Below are positions 1-5,444 of a stretch of DNA of 6,261 bases, one piece after another; positions within the stretch are counted from its first letter, which is position 1; each line of letters begins with the position of its first letter. Origin of the DNA: Intrasporangiaceae bacterium (GTDB lineage: Bacteria > Actinomycetota > Actinomycetes > Actinomycetales > Dermatophilaceae); the NCBI GenBank assembly GCA_012518475.1, contig JAAYSB010000315.1:1-6261 (forward strand), written 5' to 3'. The notes beneath the pieces were generated by a model. The model was not told where the DNA came from and made no database searches. It worked only from the letters and a program-made list of their open reading frames with translations. The position numbers were made by a program, and so were the translations under genes.

Positions 1-349
1 AGAGCTGCGAGCCCTGCGGGCGGAGATCGAGTCCGACATCGCTCAGCTCGAGTCGGAGATCGAGGTTGCCGAGGCCGAGCTCATGGAGATGATGCAGGAC
101 GCCGGCGACGGAGCCGGTGACGACCAGGCCGACGCAGGTGCCAAGACCTTCGAGCGGGAGCAGGAGATCTCCCTGGCCAACAACGCCCGCGAGCTGCTCG
201 ACCAGAACCGTCGGGCGTTGGCGCGGATGGACGACGGCACCTATGGGACATGCGCCTCCTGCGGCGACCCGATCGGCAAACTTCGACTTCAGGCCGCTCC
301 TCGTGCGACCCTATGCATGCCATGCAAGACGAAAGAGGAGCGCCGCTGA
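1..349 (+). CDS. TraR/DksA-family C4 zinc-finger regulator (5'-truncated)
   Basis: This is the C-terminal 115 residues of a DksA/TraR-like protein; the reading frame enters at base 2 and the true start lies upstream of the window. Residues 1-33 of the visible part form a charged, heptad-like helix (ELRALRAEIESDIAQLE...) fitting one arm of the DksA coiled coil. A Gly/Asp-rich turn follows, with DQADAGA at 41-47, resembling the acidic DxxDxA tip that E. coli DksA inserts into the RNA polymerase secondary channel. The return helix follows, then a C4 zinc finger with Cys84, Cys87, Cys105 and Cys108 (CASC...CMPC). Family members bind RNA polymerase and modulate initiation, often with ppGpp; that role here is inferred from homology. 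The ATG at 83 is internal to the coiled coil and is not the start. The stop codon overlaps the beginning of lspA, suggesting co-translation. Recognition of the family is firm; the precise regulatory target is unknown. Confidence 0.9.
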   Translation, partial: ELRALRAEIESDIAQLESEIEVAEAELMEMMQDAGDGAGDDQADAGAKTFEREQEISLANNARELLDQNRRALARMDDGTYGTCASCGDPIGKLRLQAAPRATLCMPCKTKEERR

Positions 350-864
350 GCGCGCGCAGCACCCGCCTGGCATGGACGACCATGCTCATCGCCCTCGGGA
401 CGGTGCTCATCGACCAGGGGACCAAGGTGTGGGCGCTGCGTGCCCTCACCCCGGGTGAGCCGATCGATCTCCTCGGCGAGCTCCTCCGCCTCAACCTCAT
501 CCGCAACCCCGGTGCCGCCTTCTCCATCGGCGGTCAGGCGACCTGGCTGCTCACCCTCATCGCGATCGTCGTCATCGTCGTCATCGTCGCCTCGATCCGG
601 CGCCTGGGGCACCCCGGCTGGGCCATCTGCCTCGGCCTGCTGCTCGGAGGGGCCGTCGGCAACCTCATCGACCGCTTCGTCCGCGAGCCGGGGGCGGGGC
701 GCGGGCACGTCATCGACATGATCGACTACGGCGGCCTGTTCATCGGCAACATCGCCGACATCGCGATCGTCGTGGCGGCTCTGGCCGTTGCCCTGCTCGC
801 CTGGCGCGGGGTCGGTATCGACGGTTCGCGTGAGACCCCGAAGCACGTGAGCGTCGATGCCTGA
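322..864 (+). CDS. lspA: Lipoprotein signal peptidase (signal peptidase II)
   Basis: LspA is an integral membrane aspartyl protease that removes the signal peptide from diacylglyceryl-modified prolipoproteins. Numbered from ATG 322 (180 aa), four hydrophobic helices are visible: about 16-39, 74-92, 100-116 and 142-162. Family signatures are DQGTK (Asp31), RNPGAAFS (61-68), GGAVGNLIDR (109-118), HVIDMID (129-135) and NIADIAIV (143-150). By alignment with studied LspA proteins, Asp132 and Asp146 are the likely catalytic pair, and Asp117 is also conserved. The short loop between Asp132 and Asp146 matches my memory of mycobacterial LspA. The start is uncertain. ATG 322 is the nearest conventional codon but has no ribosome-binding site. 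CTG 346 has a good one, overlaps the preceding stop as CTGA, and would give 172 residues starting just before helix 1. ATG 382 would cut into helix 1. The gene overlaps its upstream neighbour by 28 or 4 bases and the next gene by 8, implying translational coupling. Confidence 0.93.
   Translation: MQDERGAPLSARSTRLAWTTMLIALGTVLIDQGTKVWALRALTPGEPIDLLGELLRLNLIRNPGAAFSIGGQATWLLTLIAIVVIVVIVASIRRLGHPGWAICLGLLLGGAVGNLIDRFVREPGAGRGHVIDMIDYGGLFIGNIADIAIVVAALAVALLAWRGVGIDGSRETPKHVSVDA
336..340 (+). promoter_or_regulatory. Shine-Dalgarno-like AGGAG inside the end of the zinc-finger gene
   Basis: AGGAG (within GAAAGAGGAG) lies five bases before the CTG at 346, whose last two bases open the upstream TGA stop (CTGA). 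This is ideal ribosome-binding-site spacing for that CTG. No comparable element precedes the in-frame ATGs at 313 and 322. It therefore bears on which lspA start is used. The bases also encode Glu-Glu codons of the zinc-finger protein, so the match could be incidental. Confidence 0.5.
565..591 (+). repeat. Three tandem 9-bp units in lspA
   Basis: ATCGTCGTC occurs at 565-573 and 574-582, followed by ATCGTCGCC (one change) at 583-591. The units are in frame and encode Ile-Val-Val, Ile-Val-Val, Ile-Val-Ala in the second membrane helix of LspA. Unit gain or loss would keep the frame and lengthen or shorten the helix by three residues. The repeat may simply reflect hydrophobic Ile/Val runs combined with biased ATC/GTC codons. 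Confidence 0.75.
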
Positions 865-1789
865 CGTGCGCACCGTCCTGGTCCCCGATGGACTGGAGGG
901 CACCCGGGTCGACGCCGCGGTGGCGCGGCTCTTCGGCCTGTCCCGGACCAAGGCGGCCGACCTGGCCGGTCAGGGCGCCATCCGCCTCGACGGCGCACCG
1001 GTGCTCAAGTCCACCCAGGTGGCCGCCGGGGCCATGCTCGAGATCGAGCTGCCGAGTGCGCCGGTCTCCCCGACGCTCGAGATCGTCGCCGAACCCGTCC
1101 CGGGTATGCGCATCATCCATGACGACGACGACATCGTCGTCGTCGACAAGCCGGTCGGCGTCGCTGCCCACCCGAGTGCCGGCTGGAGCGGGCCGACCGT
1201 CGTCGGCGGGCTGGCCGCGACGGGGTACCGGATCAGTACGAGCGGGGCGAGCGAACGACAGGGCATCGTCAGTCGTCTCGATGTCGGCACCTCCGGACTC
1301 ATGGTGGTCTGCAAGAGCGAGCGCGCATACAGCCTCCTCAAGCGGGCCTTCAAGGAGCGGCGGGTCGACAAGACCTACCACGCTCTCGTCCAAGGGCTGC
1401 CCGACCCTGTGGTCGGCACGATCGATGCGCCGATCGGTCGGCATCCAGGCCACGACTACAAGTTCGCCGTGATGGAGTCCGGCAAGCCGGCTGTCACGCA
1501 CTACCGGCTGCTCGAGGCCTTCCGGCACGCGTCGCTCCTGGAGATCAGTCTCGAGACCGGCCGGACCCACCAGATCCGCGTGCACATGGCGGCCGTGAAG
1601 CACCCGTGTGTCGGGGACCCGCTCTACGGCGCCGACCCGACCCTGGCGGCCCGGCTGGGGCTGGAGCGGCAGTGGCTGCACGCCCTCGGTCTCGGCTTCG
1701 AGCACCCCGGCACGGGGGAGTGGGTCACCTTCGAGAGCACCTATCCGCAGGACCTCGCGCGGGCGCTGGAGCGGCTCGAGGCTCGCTGA
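857..1789 (+). CDS. RluA-family (RluD-like) pseudouridine synthase
   Basis: This 310-residue protein has the RluC/RluD-type architecture: an N-terminal S4 RNA-binding domain (about 12-65, including GTRVDAAVARLFGLSRTKA and GAIRLDGAPV) followed by a pseudouridine synthase domain (about 84-300). The catalytic motif GIVSRLDVGTSGLMVV spans 136-151, with Asp142 the predicted nucleophile that attacks the target uridine. Other family blocks are DDDDIVVVDKPVGVAAHP (89-106), DKTYHALVQG (171-180), GRTHQIRVHMA (235-245) and HPCVGDPLYG (249-258). Family members isomerise specific uridines in rRNA (RluD in helix 69 of 23S rRNA) or tRNA; the target here cannot be read from sequence, so no symbol is given. 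The start ATG 857 sits in ATGCCTGA, overlapping the lspA stop, with only a weak GTGAG five bases upstream, so ribosomes finishing lspA probably reinitiate here. Length and motifs look complete, with no frameshift. Confidence 0.94.
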   Translation: MPDVRTVLVPDGLEGTRVDAAVARLFGLSRTKAADLAGQGAIRLDGAPVLKSTQVAAGAMLEIELPSAPVSPTLEIVAEPVPGMRIIHDDDDIVVVDKPVGVAAHPSAGWSGPTVVGGLAATGYRISTSGASERQGIVSRLDVGTSGLMVVCKSERAYSLLKRAFKERRVDKTYHALVQGLPDPVVGTIDAPIGRHPGHDYKFAVMESGKPAVTHYRLLEAFRHASLLEISLETGRTHQIRVHMAAVKHPCVGDPLYGADPTLAARLGLERQWLHALGLGFEHPGTGEWVTFESTYPQDLARALERLEAR

Positions 1790-1815
1790 GCCCGTCCGGA
1801 TCGCGACACCCGGAG

Positions 1816-1837
1816 CCGACACGCCGAGGAGTGTCGG
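1816..1837. repeat. 7-bp perfect dyad in the dnaE upstream gap
   Basis: CCGACAC (1816-1822) and GTGTCGG (1831-1837) are exact inverted complements separated by an 8-base loop, GCCGAGGA. There is no T-run after the right arm, so it does not look like an intrinsic terminator. It ends ten bases before a -10-like TACGAT, overlapping where a -35 region would fall. An operator for a dimeric regulator, an RNA hairpin on read-through from the upstream operon, or chance are all possible. The arms are seen directly; any function is inference. Confidence 0.45.
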
Positions 1838-1847
1838 AGCGGCGACC

Positions 1848-1853
1848 TACGAT
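1848..1853 (+). promoter_or_regulatory. Putative -10 element of a dnaE promoter
   Basis: TACGAT matches the actinobacterial TANNNT -10 pattern and lies nine bases before the dnaE ATG at 1863. A transcript starting six or seven bases downstream would have a leader of only two or three bases. That fits the absence of a ribosome-binding site (the bases before ATG are GGTCAGGCC). No good -35 hexamer is visible at 16-18 bp spacing. The 73-base gap from the preceding gene also argues for a separate promoter. Confidence 0.45.
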
Positions 1854-1862
1854 GGTCAGGCC

Positions 1863-4800
1863 ATGGCAAAGACTGACTCCTTCGTTCATCTCCACGTCCA
1901 CACCGAGTACTCCATGCTCGACGGTGCGGCCCGCATCGGTGACCTCTTCGCCAAGGCCGCCGAGCTGAAGATGCCGGCCGTGGCGATGACCGACCACGGC
2001 TACCTGTTCGGCGCCCACGAGTTCTGGCGCAAGGCGCAGGGCACCGGGGTCAAGCCGATCATCGGTCTCGAGGCCTATGTCACGCCTGGCACCCACCGCA
2101 CCGACCGGAGCCGGGTGCGCTGGGGTGAGGAGCGGCAGAAGGACGACGACGTCTCCGGTGGTGGCCTCTACACGCACATGACGCTGCTGGCCGAGTCGAC
2201 GGCCGGCATGCACAACCTGTTCAGAATGAACTCGCTGGCCTCCCTCGACCAGGAGTTCGCGAAGTACCCGCGTCTGGACCGTGAGCTGCTCGGCCAGTAC
2301 TCCTCGGGGCTCATCGCAACGACAGGCTGTCCGTCTGGTGAGGTGCAGACCCGGCTGCGGCTCGGACAGTACGACCTGGCTCTCGCGGCGGCCTCCGAGT
2401 TCCGCGACATCTTCGGCGCGGAGAACTACTTCTGTGAGGTGATGGACCACAACAACCAGATCGAGCGACGGGTCATGACCGACCTGCTCCGGCTGGCCAA
2501 GGACCTCGGTCTGCCGCTGCTCGCGACGAACGACAGCCACTACACCAACCCCGAGGACGCGACCGCCCATGCCGCGCTGCTCTGCGTGCAGTCCGGCTCG
2601 ACCCTGATGGACCCGGGCCGCTTCAAGTTCGACGGTGAGGGCTACTACCTCCGGTCGGCCGAGGAGATGCGCACCCTCTTCCGGGAGCTGCCCGAGGCCT
2701 GTGACAACACGCTGCGGATCGCCGAGCGCTGCGAGGTTGCCTTCACCGAGGGTGAGGGCCGCTACATGCCGAAGTTCCCCTGCCCGCCGGGGGAGAGCGA
2801 GCAGAGCTGGTTCGTCAAGGAGGTCTATCGCGGTCTCGCGGAGCGATTCCCCGGAGGAGTCCCCGAGTACGCCAGCGCCCAGGCCGACTTCGAGATCGAC
2901 GTCATCGTCTCCAAGGGCTACGCGGGCTACTTCCTCGTCGTCGCCGACTTCATCACCTGGGCCAAGGCCAACGGCATCCGCGTCGGACCGGGCCGTGGCT
3001 CCGGTGCCGGCTCGATGTGCGCCTTCGCCCTGAAGATCACCGACCTCGACCCCGTCCCGCACGGCCTCATCTTCGAGCGGTTCCTCAACCCCGAGCGCAT
3101 GTCGATGCCCGACTTCGATGTGGACTTCGACGAGCGCCGGCGCGGTGAGGTCATCAAGTACGTCACCGACAAGTACGGCTCGGAGCGGGTCGCCCAGATC
3201 GTCACCTACGGCACGATCAAGGCCAAGCAGGCCGTCAAGGACGCCTCCCGCGTCATGGGTCACCCGTTCGCCGTCGGTGAACAGCTCACGAAGGCGATGC
3301 CGGCGGACGTCATGGGCAAGGGTGTGCCTCTCTCCGGCATCTACGACCCCGGTCACCCGCGCTACCACGAGGGCAAGGAGTTCCGCGAGCTCGTCGAGTC
3401 CGAGAGCCACCTCCAGGAGGTCGTCGAGACCGCGAAGGGCCTCGAGGGACTGAAGCGGCAGTGGGGTGTGCACGCCGCCGGCGTCATCATGTCGAGCGAG
3501 CCGCTCCTCGACCTGATCCCGATCATGAAGCGGGTCCAGGACGGGCAGGTCATCACCCAGTTCGACTACCCGACGTGCGAGACGCTCGGCCTGGTCAAGA
3601 TGGACTTCCTCGGCCTGCGGAACCTGACGATCCTCGACGACGCGATCGCCAACGTCCGCGCCAACCGCGACGAGGACATCGACCTCGACGACCTCTCCCG
3701 CACCCTCGACGACCGGGCCACCTATGAGCTGCTCGGTCGTGGTGACACGCTCGGCGTCTTCCAGCTCGACGGCGGCGGTATGCGCACCCTGCTCAAGCTC
3801 ATGCAGCCGGACAACTTCGAGGACATCTCGGCCGCCCTCGCGCTCTACCGGCCGGGTCCGATGGGCGTCAACGCGCATACCAACTTCGCGCTACGTAAGA
3901 ACGGCAAGCAGGAGCTCATCCCGCTCGACCCGCAGCTCAAGGGCAAGCTGCAGCCGGAGATGGTCGCTGCGCTCGACCCGATCCTCGGCACGACCTACGG
4001 CCTGGTCATCTACCAGGAACAGGTCATGGAGATCGCCCAGAAGCTCGCCGGATACACCCTCGGCAACGCCGACCTGCTCCGGCGGGCCATGGGCAAGAAG
4101 AAGAAGGAGGTCCTCGACGCCGAGTACGTCCCGTTCTCCGAGGGCATGAAGGCCAACGGCTTCAACGAGGCCTCGATCGCCGCCCTCTGGGGCGTGCTGG
4201 TCCCGTTCTCCGACTACGCGTTCAACAAGGCACACACCGCCGCATACGGCCTCGTGTCGTACTGGACCGGCTACCTCAAGGCGAACTACCCGGCTGAATA
4301 CATGGCCGCCCTGCTCACCAGCGTCGGTGACGACAAGGACAAGTCCGCGCTCTACCTCGGTGAGTGCCGCCGGATGGGCATCAAGGTGCTGCCCCCGGAC
4401 GTCAATGACTCCGTCGGCCAGTTCGCGGCCGTCGGGACCGACATCCGCTTCGGCCTGGCCGCGATCCGCAACGTCGGCCACAACGTCGTGGAGGAGATCG
4501 TCCGGGCCCGCGAGGAGAAGGGCCGCTTCACGTCCTTCCGCGACTTCCTCTCCAAGTGCGGGGCCGTCGTCGCGAACAAGCGCACGATCGAGTCGCTCAT
4601 CAAGGCCGGCGCCTTCGACGGTCTCGGCGAGCCCCGGATGGGCCTGCTGCGGATCCACGAGGAGTACGTCGACGCCGTCGTCGCCGTCAAACGTGCCGAG
4701 GCGATCGGCCAGGACTCCCTCTTCGGCGGACTCGGCATGGATGACGACGACGCGGGAATGGGTGACGGCCTCATGGGGCTGCCCCCGGTCCCACCGAGCG

Positions 4801-5435
4801 AGTGGGACAAGTCCACCCTGCTCAGCTTCGAGCGGGAGATGCTCGGCCTCTATGTCTCCGACCACCCGCTCTTCGGCATCGAGCACGTCCTCGACCGCCA
4901 TGCCGACACCCCGATCTCGTCGCTGACCCAGGACGAGGGGCGCCCCGACGGACAGGTCGTGACGATCGCGGGTCTCGTCACGGGTCTGACCCAGAAGCGC
5001 AACAAGCGCGGCGAGCTCTATGCCATCGCCACCATCGAGGACCTCGACGGAGCCGTGGAGGTGTTCTTCTTCGCCAAGACGTGGATGACCGTCAACACGA
5101 TGATCGGCACCGACGTCGTCTGTGTCGTCAAGGGCCGGGTCAACAACCGCGACGAGTCGATCTCCATCTATGCCTCCGACGTCACCCTGCCGGACCTGTC
5201 CGATGGCCCCCGCGGCCCGGTCGTCCTCCAGATGGACACTATGCGCGCGACCTCTGGACGGATCGCCCAGCTGGGCGAGGTGCTGAGCAACCATCCCGGC
5301 CTGACCGAGGTCCAGCTCCGACTGCGTCAGCCCGGCCGGTCGACGACCCTGCGGCTGCAGCACCGCGTGGACGCGACCGACGCACTCTTCGGCGACCTCA
5401 AGGCACTGCTCGGACCGGGGTGCGTCAGCGTCTAG
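1863..5435 (+). CDS. dnaE: DNA polymerase III alpha subunit, replicative (DnaE1 type)
   Basis: This 1190-residue catalytic subunit of the replicative polymerase is full length for actinobacterial DnaE1. An N-terminal PHP domain (about 6-280) carries candidate metal ligands His11, His13, Asp20, His45, Glu70, His105, Cys156, Asp224 and His226, equivalent to those of M. tuberculosis DnaE1, where PHP acts as the proofreading exonuclease. The polymerase core follows: GPGRGSGAGS (375-384), PDFDVDF (416-422) with catalytic Asp417 and Asp419, KMDFLGLR with the third catalytic aspartate Asp581, YRPGPM (662-667), GKKKKE (744-749) and FNKAH (787-791). A helix-hairpin-helix region lies at about 892-922. 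QDSLF (950-954) resembles the internal beta-clamp-binding motif and is followed by an acidic linker. An OB-fold lies at about 1030-1105, and the C-terminus ends DLKALLGPGC, as in mycobacterial DnaE1. ATG 1863 is chosen because the PHP domain begins immediately after it; the open frame extending back to 1608 only overlaps the pseudouridine synthase gene. No ribosome-binding site is visible. Confidence 0.98.
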   Translation: MAKTDSFVHLHVHTEYSMLDGAARIGDLFAKAAELKMPAVAMTDHGYLFGAHEFWRKAQGTGVKPIIGLEAYVTPGTHRTDRSRVRWGEERQKDDDVSGGGLYTHMTLLAESTAGMHNLFRMNSLASLDQEFAKYPRLDRELLGQYSSGLIATTGCPSGEVQTRLRLGQYDLALAAASEFRDIFGAENYFCEVMDHNNQIERRVMTDLLRLAKDLGLPLLATNDSHYTNPEDATAHAALLCVQSGSTLMDPGRFKFDGEGYYLRSAEEMRTLFRELPEACDNTLRIAERCEVAFTEGEGRYMPKFPCPPGESEQSWFVKEVYRGLAERFPGGVPEYASAQADFEIDVIVSKGYAGYFLVVADFITWAKANGIRVGPGRGSGAGSMCAFALKITDLDPVPHGLIFERFLNPERMSMPDFDVDFDERRRGEVIKYVTDKYGSERVAQIVTYGTIKAKQAVKDASRVMGHPFAVGEQLTKAMPADVMGKGVPLSGIYDPGHPRYHEGKEFRELVESESHLQEVVETAKGLEGLKRQWGVHAAGVIMSSEPLLDLIPIMKRVQDGQVITQFDYPTCETLGLVKMDFLGLRNLTILDDAIANVRANRDEDIDLDDLSRTLDDRATYELLGRGDTLGVFQLDGGGMRTLLKLMQPDNFEDISAALALYRPGPMGVNAHTNFALRKNGKQELIPLDPQLKGKLQPEMVAALDPILGTTYGLVIYQEQVMEIAQKLAGYTLGNADLLRRAMGKKKKEVLDAEYVPFSEGMKANGFNEASIAALWGVLVPFSDYAFNKAHTAAYGLVSYWTGYLKANYPAEYMAALLTSVGDDKDKSALYLGECRRMGIKVLPPDVNDSVGQFAAVGTDIRFGLAAIRNVGHNVVEEIVRAREEKGRFTSFRDFLSKCGAVVANKRTIESLIKAGAFDGLGEPRMGLLRIHEEYVDAVVAVKRAEAIGQDSLFGGLGMDDDDAGMGDGLMGLPPVPPSEWDKSTLLSFEREMLGLYVSDHPLFGIEHVLDRHADTPISSLTQDEGRPDGQVVTIAGLVTGLTQKRNKRGELYAIATIEDLDGAVEVFFFAKTWMTVNTMIGTDVVCVVKGRVNNRDESISIYASDVTLPDLSDGPRGPVVLQMDTMRATSGRIAQLGEVLSNHPGLTEVQLRLRQPGRSTTLRLQHRVDATDALFGDLKALLGPGCVSV

Positions 5436-5438
5436 GCT
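5433..5438 (+). promoter_or_regulatory. Putative -10 element overlapping the dnaE stop
   Basis: TAGGCT fits TANNNT, and its first three bases are the dnaE TAG stop. Exactly six bases separate it from the GTG at 5445, placing that G at a normal transcription start position and implying a leaderless mRNA for the oligopeptidase. No Shine-Dalgarno sequence precedes either GTG (5442 or 5445), which is consistent. No convincing -35 element is visible. Read-through transcription from dnaE remains possible. Confidence 0.45.
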
Positions 5439-5444
5439 GACGTG

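Noticed and set aside
250..321. Upstream ATG 250 or 313 as the lspA start
   Set aside because: ATG 250 would add a residue stretch encoded by the out-of-frame zinc-finger region, with no conservation expected. Neither ATG has a ribosome-binding site and both increase the overlap with the upstream gene.
289..951. 220-residue minus-strand frame with an Asp-rich run
   Set aside because: The Asp run is just the reverse complement of the GTC-rich Ile/Val helix of lspA; nothing else supports a gene.
1121..1144. 11-bp perfect inverted repeat (GAC repeats then GTC repeats, 2-base loop)
   Set aside because: It encodes Asp-Asp-Asp-Asp-Ile-Val-Val-Val-Asp, a conserved block of RluA-family enzymes. GAC and GTC codons are complementary, so the palindrome is a by-product of protein sequence and codon bias.
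740..1822. 360-residue open frame on the minus strand
   Set aside because: It is the shadow of the pseudouridine synthase gene; the + strand frame carries the RLD catalytic motif and an S4 domain.
1816..1837. Rho-independent terminator after the pseudouridine synthase gene
   Set aside because: The hairpin is only 7 bp with an 8-base loop and has no following T-tract. It is recorded as a dyad instead.
1608..1862. 85-residue N-terminal extension of DnaE
   Set aside because: It overlaps the pseudouridine synthase in another frame, has an Arg/Ser/Pro/Gly-rich composition typical of off-frame G+C-rich DNA, and precedes a PHP domain that naturally starts right after ATG 1863.
1725..3878. 717-residue open frame on the minus strand
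   Set aside because: It is opposite the PHP and polymerase core of dnaE, with the same composition artefact and no domain motifs.
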